Assembly: GCA_947629325.1 (NCBI GenBank)
Contig: CANRDE010000006.1
Location: 1 to 52,069 of the forward strand
DNA length: 52,069 nucleotides
Direction: 5' to 3'
Source: an uncultured Bacilli bacterium
GTDB lineage: Bacteria; Bacillota_I; Bacilli_A; RF39; UBA660
A model generated the notes under the pieces. It saw nothing but the letters and a program-made list of their open reading frames with translations, did not search any database and was not told the origin of the DNA. Of this stretch, positions 27,683-37,305 are shown one piece after another. The position numbers and the translations under genes are program-made. Position 1 is the stretch's first letter. Each line of letters begins with the position of its first letter.

Positions 27683-29875
27683 ATGATAGTTTTTGAAGGC
27701 AAAATTAAAAGCGAAATTTACTATAATGAATCGAATAATTATTTAGTCGGTCTTTTTAAAGTATCTAAAGTTGAAGATGAAAAAAATCAAGAATATTTAA
27801 AAAAAACTATTACAATTGTTGGCACATTTTTGGATTTGAAATTAGAAACATTAATAAAAATAGCCGGAGATTTCATTGAACACGAAAAATTTGGCCATCA
27901 ATTTAAAGTTTCGAGTTATGAATTAATTGTTCCAAAAGAAAATGATGATATTATTGAATTTTTAAGTAGTTCCTTTATAAAAGGGTGTGGAAAAAAGACG
28001 GCGGAAAGAATTGTCGAAATTTACGGTAGTAAAAGTTTAGATATTATTAAAGAAAATAAATTTGCTCTTGATAAAATTGAAGGCATGAGTGAGACTAAGA
28101 GAGATAAAATTTATGATTCCGTAATAAATTATTCTAAAAGTTCGGATATTATTTTAAGACTTAAAAATTTGGGTTTTTCTATAGAAGAAGCGGGAAAAAT
28201 ATATACTAAATTTAAAGGACAAATTATTGATATTTTAGATAATAATATATATTTATTAAATGAAGTAGTTGACTTTAAAAGATTGGATAACATTTTCTTA
28301 AATAATTTTAAAGATGCTTTAGATAAAAGAAGAGTAAAGGCCTGTATTTTAGAAGGCATGAAAATAATTTCTTTAAATACAGGAGATATTTATTACGAAT
28401 CTTCACTAATATATACTATTTTAAACCGTAGTTTTGCTATATCTATCGATTTTGAATTATTTGAGGCTTATTTACTAGAATTAGAAGAGGAATTATTTAT
28501 CATTAAAGACAATAATCGCTATTATTTGCAAGAAAATTACCAAGCCGAGTTAGATATTGCTGAACTTTTAAAAAAGATAGATGCTAAAGCTATACAAAAA
28601 GATGATTATAAAGAAAAAATAAAAAACTTAGAAGAGAAATTACATATTACTTATAATGATGATCAAGTTAAGGCCATAGAATCAGCTTTAAATAATAATA
28701 TAACTATTATTTCTGGGGGACCGGGTACAGGAAAAACCACTATTATTAATGCAATTGTTAAACTATATATTGATAAAAATAAATTAAATAATATAGATAT
28801 TTTAGAGCAAATTGCACTTTTGGCCCCAACGGGGAGAGCAAGTAAAAAAATGAGTAATTCAACTAATCTTCCGGCTTCAACAATTCATCGCTATTTAAAA
28901 TGGAATAAAGAAACTAATGATTTTATGATTAATGAGAATAATAAGAATTTTCAAAGATTAATTATTGTTGATGAAGTTAGTATGGTTGATACCGCTTTAA
29001 TGGCCGCCCTTTTAAAAGGCATTCAAAGTTATGTGAAATTAATTTTAGTTGGTGATTCTTTTCAACTTCCTTCAGTTGGTCCTGGTTTGGTTTTAAATGA
29101 TTTAATTAGTAGTGATTTATTTACTTATATCCCGCTAAATTTTATTTATCGCCAAAGTGAGAACTCTTATATACCATATTTGGCACGCGAAATAAAAAAT
29201 AAAGATTTATCTGAAGAATTTACCCAAAAGAAAGACGATTACAATTTTCTAATTACGGAAAGTAAAAATATTCAAGAAACAATTAGAAAAATCATCGAAG
29301 CGGGCATAACTAAAGGCTATGATGAAAACAATTTACAAATATTAGCTCCTATGTATAAGGGAGATAATGGTATAGATAATTTAAATAAAATGTTATGTGA
29401 TATATTTAATCCTAATGAAGGACAAAGTCAAATTAAATATGGTGATATCATATATAAAGTTGGTGACAAAGTTTTACAGTTGGTTAATGATGCAGATAAT
29501 AATGTTTTTAATGGAGATATTGGTTTTATTAAAAGTATTTCCGTATCCCCTTATAAAAAAGAAGCAATTACAATAGATTTTGATGGTAATATGGTTTCTA
29601 TTCCCAAAAAAGATTTAAAAAATATTCGGCATGCTTATGCTATAACTATTCATAAAAGTCAAGGAAGTGAATTTGATCATGTTATTATGCCCATTACTTT
29701 TAATTATGGCCAAATGTTATATAATAAAATTATTTATACGGGCGTCAGTCGGGCTAAAAAAAGTTTGATTTTAATTGGCGATGCTAAAGCTTTTTATAAA
29801 GGGGTTATGAATGATTATGGCACTAAAAGAAAGACAACCTTGGAAGAGAGGTTAATTCAAATTTATAATACATAA
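27683..29875 (+). CDS. recD2: RecD-like SF1B DNA helicase (RecD2)
   Basis: Helix-hairpin-helix region GCGKKTAERIVEIYG; GGPGTGKTTIINAI; VDEVSMVD; GDSFQLPSVGPG; AITIHKSQGSEFDHVIMP. Confidence 0.93.
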   Translation: MIVFEGKIKSEIYYNESNNYLVGLFKVSKVEDEKNQEYLKKTITIVGTFLDLKLETLIKIAGDFIEHEKFGHQFKVSSYELIVPKENDDIIEFLSSSFIKGCGKKTAERIVEIYGSKSLDIIKENKFALDKIEGMSETKRDKIYDSVINYSKSSDIILRLKNLGFSIEEAGKIYTKFKGQIIDILDNNIYLLNEVVDFKRLDNIFLNNFKDALDKRRVKACILEGMKIISLNTGDIYYESSLIYTILNRSFAISIDFELFEAYLLELEEELFIIKDNNRYYLQENYQAELDIAELLKKIDAKAIQKDDYKEKIKNLEEKLHITYNDDQVKAIESALNNNITIISGGPGTGKTTIINAIVKLYIDKNKLNNIDILEQIALLAPTGRASKKMSNSTNLPASTIHRYLKWNKETNDFMINENNKNFQRLIIVDEVSMVDTALMAALLKGIQSYVKLILVGDSFQLPSVGPGLVLNDLISSDLFTYIPLNFIYRQSENSYIPYLAREIKNKDLSEEFTQKKDDYNFLITESKNIQETIRKIIEAGITKGYDENNLQILAPMYKGDNGIDNLNKMLCDIFNPNEGQSQIKYGDIIYKVGDKVLQLVNDADNNVFNGDIGFIKSISVSPYKKEAITIDFDGNMVSIPKKDLKNIRHAYAITIHKSQGSEFDHVIMPITFNYGQMLYNKIIYTGVSRAKKSLILIGDAKAFYKGVMNDYGTKRKTTLEERLIQIYNT

Positions 29876-29915
29876 TTTTAAGATACTAAGCCATACTACT
29901 ATTAGAGGTGGAAAA

Positions 29916-30080
29916 ATGAAAAAAATGGAAATAGTAGCAGGTATGGTAATGGCTGGTATTATAGGAGTAGGAGCTTACACTCTATTAAATAAAAATACCA
30001 AAACAAAAGCTGATAAACTAATTAATAATCTTTTGGATAAAGCTAATACAATGTCTAATAATATGAATAAAAATAATTAA
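29916..30080 (+). CDS. Small membrane protein (54 aa)
   Basis: Not in supplied ORF list; agaggtgg SD then ATG: MKKMEIVAGMVMAGIIGVGAYTLLNKNTKTKADKLINNLLDKANTMSNNMNKNN; followed directly by a terminator. Confidence 0.65.
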   Translation: MKKMEIVAGMVMAGIIGVGAYTLLNKNTKTKADKLINNLLDKANTMSNNMNKNN

Positions 30081-30099
30081 GCACAGTTCGTGCTTTTTT
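30079..30099 (+). terminator. Intrinsic terminator
   Basis: aagcac-agttc-gtgctt + TTTT. Confidence 0.75.
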
Positions 30100-30162
30100 A
30101 GATGCATAATTAATATATTATTTTCGTAAAATTTATAGTATAATGTTAATAGGTGATTATAA

Positions 30163-31296
30163 ATGAAAAATAAGATAGATAAAGAAGTCGACAAACGAGA
30201 ATTAAATGAAGTTATTAGTCTCACCAAGAAAATTTTAAAAACTTTATATATTGTTTTTATTGCCTTTTTAGTTTTAGCAGGAATAATTGCTATTCAAAAA
30301 CTGCATATTTATCATATCATTTTAGATTTATTAAAAGTTGTTAGTCCCTTTTTTATCGGATTTGTAATTGCTTGGTTACTTCGCCCTCTAGTAGTTAAAG
30401 TTAATGATCGCATTAAAAATAATACTCTTAGTTCTATTATTGTTTTTTTGGTTTTTATTTTAATATTTGGTATTATTTTATATACTTTTATTCCGACAGT
30501 TTATAATGAAGTAAATGAAATGGTTGGCCTTTTACCAAATTATGTGGAAAGAGTTACCAATAGTATTAATAAATTTTTTGTTAGCTTTGAAGAAAATGGC
30601 ATAAATTTGGGCGATTTCCCTGAAAAAATAATGGCTACTATCATTAATTGGAGTTCTGAAATTGCTAGTGATTTGCCTAATAATATTATTAATCTTATTA
30701 TTTCATTATTTAGTGGTGTAGGTACTTTTGTAACTGGTCTTATTATTGGTATTTATATGTTAATTGATTATGAAAATATTGATCGTCACTTTAAAAATAT
30801 TTTCCCTAAAAATTTACAAGCTGATATTAATAAATTATCAAAACGTATGAGTAGCGAAGTGCGAAAATGTGTTAATGGTACCTTTTTAGTGGCATTTGTT
30901 GTGCTTGTTTGTGATTCGATTGGCTTTACTTTAATCGGTTTAAGGGCGCCTTTATTATTCGGAGTCATTTGTGGCCTTACTGATTTAATTCCGTTTATTG
31001 GACCATATATTGGCGGAGCTGCTGCAGTAATTGTTGGACTTACTCAAGATCCTTTAATTGGTATTGGCGCGCTTATTATTTGTGTTATTGTTCAAATTGT
31101 AGAGAATTATATTTTACAACCAGTTATTATGAGTAAAGCAAGTAGTTGTCATCCAATAATAATCATAATTGCCTTATTAGTATTTGGTCATTTTTTTGGA
31201 ATATTAGGAATGATTTTAGCTACACCATGTTTGACAATATTAAGGGTTGTAATTGAATTTACTAAAGAAAAAATAAATGAATCAAAAAGTATTTAA
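30163..31296 (+). CDS. AI-2E family transporter-like membrane protein
   Basis: Multiple TM, C-terminal GLTDLIPFIGPYIGGAAAVIVGL...VENYILQPVIMSK. Confidence 0.9.
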   Translation: MKNKIDKEVDKRELNEVISLTKKILKTLYIVFIAFLVLAGIIAIQKLHIYHIILDLLKVVSPFFIGFVIAWLLRPLVVKVNDRIKNNTLSSIIVFLVFILIFGIILYTFIPTVYNEVNEMVGLLPNYVERVTNSINKFFVSFEENGINLGDFPEKIMATIINWSSEIASDLPNNIINLIISLFSGVGTFVTGLIIGIYMLIDYENIDRHFKNIFPKNLQADINKLSKRMSSEVRKCVNGTFLVAFVVLVCDSIGFTLIGLRAPLLFGVICGLTDLIPFIGPYIGGAAAVIVGLTQDPLIGIGALIICVIVQIVENYILQPVIMSKASSCHPIIIIIALLVFGHFFGILGMILATPCLTILRVVIEFTKEKINESKSI

Positions 31297-31337
31297 AAAA
31301 TAGTTAAATTATGGTATATTTAGTATGAATTAACAAG

Positions 31338-31373
31338 AAAAGAATGAAACATTTTTGTTGGTTCATTCTTTTT
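31338..31373 (+). terminator. Intrinsic terminator-like hairpin
   Basis: aaaagaatgaa / ttcattctttt stem, 13-nt loop, T-rich. Confidence 0.7.
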
Positions 31374-31392
31374 GTTTAGAAAAGGTGAGATT

Positions 31393-31917
31393 ATGAAAAT
31401 ATTTTTAGTTGCAGGTAAAGCGGGAAGCGGAAAAAGTGAAGTAGCCAAACTTATTAAAGAATATTATATTTATAAATTGAAGAATTGTGCTATCACGCAA
31501 TATAGTAAATATTTAAAATTATTTGTCACAGAACTTAGCAATTGGGATGGAAATCCTAATACTAAACCAAGAAAATACATGCAAGAATTAGGCGATAAAA
31601 TTAGACAAGTAGACAATAAATACTTTATTAATAATATGATAGATGATATTAAAGTTTATGAAAAATTAGTAGATGTTTTAGTAGTTAGCGATGTTAGATA
31701 TCCTGATGAAATTGAAGATATTAAATTAAATTATGATGATGTATATTCAATTTATGTTGAAAATCAATTTAGTAGAAGTACTTTATCATTAGAGGAACAA
31801 GCTCATATAACCGAAACAGCCTTGGAAAATTACAATGAATTTGATTATATTTTAGCCAATGACGAAAAAGAAAAATTAAAAGATAAAGTTTTCAAATACT
31901 TAGAAGGTTTAGAATAA
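31393..31917 (+). CDS. P-loop (deoxy)nucleoside monophosphate kinase-like protein
   Basis: VAGKAGSGKSEVAKLI; VVSDVRYPDEIEDI; start refined to ATG 31393 after aaaggtgag. Confidence 0.8.
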   Translation: MKIFLVAGKAGSGKSEVAKLIKEYYIYKLKNCAITQYSKYLKLFVTELSNWDGNPNTKPRKYMQELGDKIRQVDNKYFINNMIDDIKVYEKLVDVLVVSDVRYPDEIEDIKLNYDDVYSIYVENQFSRSTLSLEEQAHITETALENYNEFDYILANDEKEKLKDKVFKYLEGLE

Positions 31918-33680
31918 TGACAGAAGTAAAAGGAATTGATTTAAAGGAAAAATATTTGAATTTTTTTGCTTCTAAAGGACATAAAATAATTCCTAGCGCT
32001 CCAATTATTCCGGAAAACGATCCTAGTGTTTTATTTAATACTGCCGGGATGCAACCTTTAATTCCTTATTTATTAGGAGAAAAACATCCTTTGGGCAAAA
32101 GATTAACTGATGTTCAAAAATGTGTACGTTTAACTGATTTAGATGAAATAGGGGATAAAACTCATCATACTTTTTTTGAAATGCTTGGAAACTGGAGTTT
32201 AGGAGATTATTTTAAAAAAGAGTCTATTAGTTGGAGCTTTGAATTTTTAACAAAGGAATTAAATATACCGGTTGATAAATTAGCTGTTACAGTTTTTGCG
32301 GGTAATAAAGATATTCCCAAAGATAATGAATCTGCGCAAATCTGGCAAGAATTAGGAATAAAAGAAAATAAAATAAAATATTTAGAAGATAATTTTTGGA
32401 TTGCGGGTGATAGTGGTCCTTGTGGTCCAGATACCGAAATTTTTTATTTTCGTAGTACGGAAGAGATTCCTACAGAATTTAATCCAGATGATGCAAGATG
32501 GGTAGAAATATGGAATAATGTTTTTATGCAATACGAAAAAACATTAACCGGAGAATATATTGATTTGCCGCAAAAAAATGTAGACACGGGAATGGGTGTA
32601 GAAAGAACTGTGGCCATTTTAGAAGGTGTTGATGATAATTACCAAACTTCAATCTGGCAAGATATTATAAATGCTATTGTGGCAATGTCTAATACAACTT
32701 ATGAAGAAAACCTAGAATCAATTAGAATTATTGCTGATCACATCCGCACTTCCGTTTTCATCGCTGCTGATAATTCTCATATTGTACCTTCCAATACTGA
32801 TCAAGGATACATATTAAGAAGATTAATTAGAAGATTTGTGAGACATGCCAAAAAAATTGGTATTGATATTGATAGTGGTTTTGAAAAGAAAATTGCTTTA
32901 ATGATAATTGATAAATATAAAGCTTTTTATAAAGAATTAGAAGAAAATCAAGAAATTGTTCTAGCAGTTTTGGCTAATGAAATAAAAAAATTTAATCATA
33001 CTTTGGAAAAAGGTTTAAAAGAATTTGAGAAAATAGTAAATAATTTAGAAGGGAATTTAATAAATAAAGATTTAGCATTTAAATTATATGATACATATGG
33101 CTTTCCTATTGAACTGACTGAAGAATTGGCTCAAGAACGAAATATCAATGTAGATGAAAAAGGCTTTTATACTAAATTTAAGGAACATCAAGAGAAAAGC
33201 CGAGCTGGCTCTAATCAAAAATTTAAAGGTGGTTTAGCCGGAAATAGTGAAATTGAGACAAAATATCATACAGCAACTCATTTATTAAATGCCGCTTTAA
33301 AAAAGATAGTAAATAAAGATATTCATCAAAGAGGCTCTAATATTACAGCCGAAAGAATGCGCTTTGATTTTAATTGTGATCATAAATTAACTGATGAAGA
33401 ACTGGCGAAAGTGGAAGGGTTAGTTAATGATTGGATTCAAGAATCGTTACCGGTAGTAAAAGAAGAAATGGCTAAAAATGAGGCGATTGCTTCTGGAGCT
33501 GAATGTATGTTTATTGAAAAATATCCTGATATTGTAACAGTTTATAAAATAGGTGATATATCTAAAGAATTATGTGGTGGTCCTCATGTTAAAAATACTA
33601 GGGAGTTGGGCCATTTCAAAATTATTAAGGAAGAATCATCAAGTGCGGGCATCAGAAGAATTAAAGGCATATTAGAATAA
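31917..33680 (+). CDS. alaS: Alanyl-tRNA synthetase, reduced form
   Basis: LFNTAGMQPLIPYLLG, HHTFFEMLGNWSLGDYFK, GDSGPCGPDTEIF, HTATHLLNAAL, ELCGGPHVKNTRELGHFKI; ends right after GIRRIKGI at 587 aa. Confidence 0.95.
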   Translation: MTEVKGIDLKEKYLNFFASKGHKIIPSAPIIPENDPSVLFNTAGMQPLIPYLLGEKHPLGKRLTDVQKCVRLTDLDEIGDKTHHTFFEMLGNWSLGDYFKKESISWSFEFLTKELNIPVDKLAVTVFAGNKDIPKDNESAQIWQELGIKENKIKYLEDNFWIAGDSGPCGPDTEIFYFRSTEEIPTEFNPDDARWVEIWNNVFMQYEKTLTGEYIDLPQKNVDTGMGVERTVAILEGVDDNYQTSIWQDIINAIVAMSNTTYEENLESIRIIADHIRTSVFIAADNSHIVPSNTDQGYILRRLIRRFVRHAKKIGIDIDSGFEKKIALMIIDKYKAFYKELEENQEIVLAVLANEIKKFNHTLEKGLKEFEKIVNNLEGNLINKDLAFKLYDTYGFPIELTEELAQERNINVDEKGFYTKFKEHQEKSRAGSNQKFKGGLAGNSEIETKYHTATHLLNAALKKIVNKDIHQRGSNITAERMRFDFNCDHKLTDEELAKVEGLVNDWIQESLPVVKEEMAKNEAIASGAECMFIEKYPDIVTVYKIGDISKELCGGPHVKNTRELGHFKIIKEESSSAGIRRIKGILE

Positions 33681-33685
33681 TTTTT

Positions 33686-33717
33686 AAGACACTTATAATT
33701 TTATATAGTGTCTTTTT
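33686..33717 (+). terminator. Intrinsic terminator
   Basis: aagacact ... agtgtctt + T. Confidence 0.75.
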
Positions 33718-33769
33718 AATTGCTAATTATTTTACTCTAGGTTATAATTAATAATAGGGAAGTGGAGAC

Positions 33770-34360
33770 ATGGAGATGACTAAAGATAAGAATGGCTTTG
33801 TTTTTATTGAAACCATAATTGCGATAGTTGTTTTAACTAGTTCTTTACTTTTGATTTATAAATCTTTTAATAATATCTTACAGGCGGAAAAAACCCGCAT
33901 TTCTTATGATGATATTAGTTATATATATCGAAGCGAATATTTAAAGGAAAGATTAAATGATTTAAATTTAAATGCCGCTTTAAAAGGACTTCTTAATGAT
34001 AATCAAAAATATTTTATTACAATAGGAATGGAATATGAAGGCTTATTTTCCGGTAAAGAAGCTGAGAAAGATTTTATGGCTAAATTGTTAGCTGACTTTG
34101 AAGTTGAGCAAATGATAATTATTAAAGAAAACAAAATTGATGATTTAAAAAAATGTAATTTAGAATGTGCCCTTGATAGTTCTTGCGCTAATTATTCTAA
34201 TTGTAATAATATAACTTCCAATATAAGTGAAGAGTTTTTAAATTATTTAAAAACGATTTATATAGATATCCCTTGTACTTATGTTTTAGCAGTAGAATAT
34301 CAAACTTGTGGTTCCGATAATACTAATTGTCGTAATTATTATAGTTGGGTAAGTGTGTAA
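33770..34360 (+). CDS. Type IV pilin-like / pseudopilin protein
   Basis: NG|FVFIETIIAIVVLTSSLLLIYKSF: class III prepilin signal with Glu5. Confidence 0.75.
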   Translation: MEMTKDKNGFVFIETIIAIVVLTSSLLLIYKSFNNILQAEKTRISYDDISYIYRSEYLKERLNDLNLNAALKGLLNDNQKYFITIGMEYEGLFSGKEAEKDFMAKLLADFEVEQMIIIKENKIDDLKKCNLECALDSSCANYSNCNNITSNISEEFLNYLKTIYIDIPCTYVLAVEYQTCGSDNTNCRNYYSWVSV

Positions 34361-34362
34361 AT

Positions 34363-35757
34363 ATGAAGAAAAATGGTTTTATTTCGACAACTCTCATTTA
34401 TACATTCTTTATCATCTTTTTATCTATGATGGTATTTCTTTTAAGTTCTTATTCTAAAGATCGAAATTTACTTAGTGAATTTAAAAACGATATTAAAAAT
34501 AGCTTTGCTGAAGCTAGTCGGGCCGATTTAAATTTATATATTTATGTTTGGAATGCCCAAACGGAAGAATTCGAAATGCGCGAAAGCGTTCCATCTCAAG
34601 GTTATTTTTTTGAACCCGCTTATAGTTATTGTCAAAAAGGTTCCACTATATCTTATAACAATGGTAATTTATCTATCAATGCTACGCAAAAAGATTCATG
34701 TTATGCTTATTTTCGGGCAGGCGAAAAAGATATAATTTTAAAAATATATACTAAAGAATCGGCAACAAGTAAAAAAACTTTAGTTGAAGATATACCAGAT
34801 GATAGTTATGATTTAAGTAATATATCTTGTTCTAAGGGCAACATAAAATTTGACGAAAAAATCCGGAAGGTAATTTTAAATGCTTCTGAAAAAACAGAAT
34901 GTGAGATAGAATTTACTAAAAGAGATACTAATGTAACCATACATATGTATAAAGAAGATAAAATGGGAACTATAGACTATAATGGATTAAGTTACACAGC
35001 CATTAATGAAGTGCCCCTAAATTATGAAAAATATACTTATGTTTGTACTAACGAAGCTGCTGCCACCGATATTAATATAAAAAATAATAAATTAATAATT
35101 CATAGTAAAAATGACGATGAATGTAATGTTTACTTTACTGGTAGTAATGGAGCGGAAATTATTATTATGCAAGAAACCGCAGAAGGAACCTCAGGGTATA
35201 CTACTGGCAAAAAATATAGTCGTACTTATGGGGTTCCCGGTTATGGTTATAAATTTGTGGGTTCTATTTGCAATCCATCAGATTTAAAAATAGAGTTTGT
35301 CAATGGTAGTCTAGCATTAAATGGAACTTCGGCTAAATATGGAACCTGTTATGCTTATTTTGAAAAATATAATGGGGATGTTTTTATTTTTTATCATTTA
35401 CAAAAAAACGATGGATCTTATGAATTAGTATCAGTTCCGCCAGAAATAGGATATAATTATGTTACTGGATATTGCCAAAATGGTTCTAAGATTACTATGG
35501 CTGAAAATATTCCTTTTATTGAAGCCAAGGGAGAAGATGAATGTCATATTTATTATGATATAGTGAATCCCGATATTTATGTTAAGGTGTATGTAATGAA
35601 TCGGGAAACTGGCAAATATGAATTAGGAAATGTACCTATGGGTGATTATGAATTTTATAATGCTGGTTGTACTAACGGAGCGCAAATCGAATTTAATAAT
35701 GGAGCATTAAAAGTAATCAGTGAAGGCCCAACGACTTGTACTGTTTATTTTAGATAG
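34363..35757 (+). CDS. Pilin-like protein with six Cys-pair repeats
   Basis: MKKNG|FISTTLIYTFFIIFLSMMVFLL then six repeats each ending C-x(~22-28)-C-x-[IV/A]-[YEF]-[FY]. Confidence 0.75.
   Translation: MKKNGFISTTLIYTFFIIFLSMMVFLLSSYSKDRNLLSEFKNDIKNSFAEASRADLNLYIYVWNAQTEEFEMRESVPSQGYFFEPAYSYCQKGSTISYNNGNLSINATQKDSCYAYFRAGEKDIILKIYTKESATSKKTLVEDIPDDSYDLSNISCSKGNIKFDEKIRKVILNASEKTECEIEFTKRDTNVTIHMYKEDKMGTIDYNGLSYTAINEVPLNYEKYTYVCTNEAAATDINIKNNKLIIHSKNDDECNVYFTGSNGAEIIIMQETAEGTSGYTTGKKYSRTYGVPGYGYKFVGSICNPSDLKIEFVNGSLALNGTSAKYGTCYAYFEKYNGDVFIFYHLQKNDGSYELVSVPPEIGYNYVTGYCQNGSKITMAENIPFIEAKGEDECHIYYDIVNPDIYVKVYVMNRETGKYELGNVPMGDYEFYNAGCTNGAQIEFNNGALKVISEGPTTCTVYFR
34528..35754 (+). repeat. Six tandem protein repeats with paired cysteines
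   Basis: CQKGSTISYNNG..SCYAYF; CSKGNIKFD..ECEIEF; CTNEAAATD..ECNVYF; CNPSDLKIEF..TCYAYF; CQNGSKITM..ECHIYY; CTNGAQIEFNNG..TCTVYF. Confidence 0.82.
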
Positions 35758-35765
35758 AGGTAATT

Positions 35766-36383
35766 ATGAAAATAAATAATAAGGGAATGACTTTAATAGA
35801 ACTTTTAGTAAGTATTGTTTTATTAAGTACTGTTTTGATTTTTTTGTTTCAATTGTTAAATAATCTTAAGGCGGAAAGAGAGAATAATAATTATGCTTCA
35901 AAAAATCAAGTAAATAGAGCTGAAATAATAACCGCTATTGAAAATGATTTAAATAAGTACACCTTAACTTTTATAGAAGATAAATCGAATAATAATAACT
36001 TAATACTAAATTTTGGCTATTTAAATGGCAGAGCTACTTTAGAAACTGAAGAGTTAAAAGAAGACGATACTATAAAATATGCAGTGAAATATACAAATTA
36101 TAAGGGTGAAAAATATTATTGGCAAATGAAAGAGGCAGAAATTGATCCTTGTGCTTATTTTACTTATTATGAAAATATTTTATCTAATAGCTATTATTTT
36201 AAATTAAATATATATGTTTATAATACTCCTTATCATGAAAAAAATAATAAAGACATTAATAATGTTGTTGATGATATAGAAATTACGTTTTCCGCTCCTA
36301 AAGATTCTTTAATTAAGGGCGATAACAATTATTTAACTGGAACTAAGGAAATAAAAAAGAATATAGGAAGTTGCGCTAATTAA
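35766..36383 (+). CDS. Type IV pilin-like / pseudopilin protein
   Basis: NNKG|MTLIELLVSIVLLSTVLIFLFQLL: canonical N-methylation motif. Confidence 0.85.
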   Translation: MKINNKGMTLIELLVSIVLLSTVLIFLFQLLNNLKAERENNNYASKNQVNRAEIITAIENDLNKYTLTFIEDKSNNNNLILNFGYLNGRATLETEELKEDDTIKYAVKYTNYKGEKYYWQMKEAEIDPCAYFTYYENILSNSYYFKLNIYVYNTPYHEKNNKDINNVVDDIEITFSAPKDSLIKGDNNYLTGTKEIKKNIGSCAN

Positions 36384-37265
36384 AACATGAATCACTCTAG
36401 CCTTTAAGAAATTTTGATATTTAATATTAGTTTCTTCCAAAATCGAAATGATTTGGGTATGAATAGATAGGCCGCCAAAAGAGATTATACTTAATGCTAT
36501 AATCTCTTTTATAATACTTATTGTATTTAGTTTATTTAAAATATGAAGACTTTGTGTTATCTCTAAAATTCCTTTTATTATAACTTCACTTAAAATATTT
36601 AATTTAAAAATAGCCATTAAAAAATTAGTTATAATCATAAAAAATGTAATAGTTCCTAAAATCATTAATAATGTATTTAAACTTTTTTGAATAGCATTAG
36701 GAATAATTGAAAGTATCTTCTTTTTCTCAATTTTATTTTTATTAGTGGGGCAATTACTAATATTTTTTTCTTTCCCTCTAAAAATTAAGCCAATAATAAT
36801 ATTAGCAAGATAATGAAAAATAATTATTTTAAAAACAATATAGGTATTAAAACTCAGTGATAAAATATTATAAAGAAACAGGGGATTAGCAAAATAAGTA
36901 AAACCAATTAATTTATTAGCATCCTCTTCAGTAATAGTATTATTATGAATCATCTCTTTTAAAATGAAGGCTGAAGTGGGGGTACCACTAAAAAGAGATA
37001 ATAAAAAGGCTTGGCAAGAATTACCGGAAGTATTAAAAATTTTATTAAACCAAGGATTAAATATTTGACTAAAAGTATCTAAAGCATGTGTACTTATAAT
37101 AATATTATTTAAGATAAACATAATAAAAAGTGAGGGAAAAACTTTATTGAGCCAGAGACTCGCGGCAGTTATTACTGATTTATTTAAAGTGAAGTTATAT
37201 TTAAAAAGAATAAAAATAAAACAGAAAAATAAAAATATTGTGAAAATTTTTTTAAGTTTATTCAT
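36333..37265 (-). CDS. YlbJ-like (sporulation integral membrane protein family) protein
   Basis: Polytopic; LWLNKVFPSLFIMFILNNII...LLSLFSGTPTSAFILKEM...GFTYFANPLFLYNIL; next to YlbL-like gene. Confidence 0.7.
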   Translation of the reverse strand: MNKLKKIFTIFLFFCFIFILFKYNFTLNKSVITAASLWLNKVFPSLFIMFILNNIIISTHALDTFSQIFNPWFNKIFNTSGNSCQAFLLSLFSGTPTSAFILKEMIHNNTITEEDANKLIGFTYFANPLFLYNILSLSFNTYIVFKIIIFHYLANIIIGLIFRGKEKNISNCPTNKNKIEKKKILSIIPNAIQKSLNTLLMILGTITFFMIITNFLMAIFKLNILSEVIIKGILEITQSLHILNKLNTISIIKEIIALSIISFGGLSIHTQIISILEETNIKYQNFLKARVIHVLISATSYILFYFLSSS

Positions 37266-37305
37266 ATTAATCCCTCTTAGTGCTATAATGAATTAGGTGA
37301 TATTA

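Noticed and set aside
30018-30227. Minus-strand ORF, 69 aa
   Set aside because: Spans the terminator and start of the AI-2E-like gene; no SD or motif.
34544-34735. Plus-strand ORF, 63 aa
   Set aside because: Alternative frame inside the Cys-repeat pilin-like gene.
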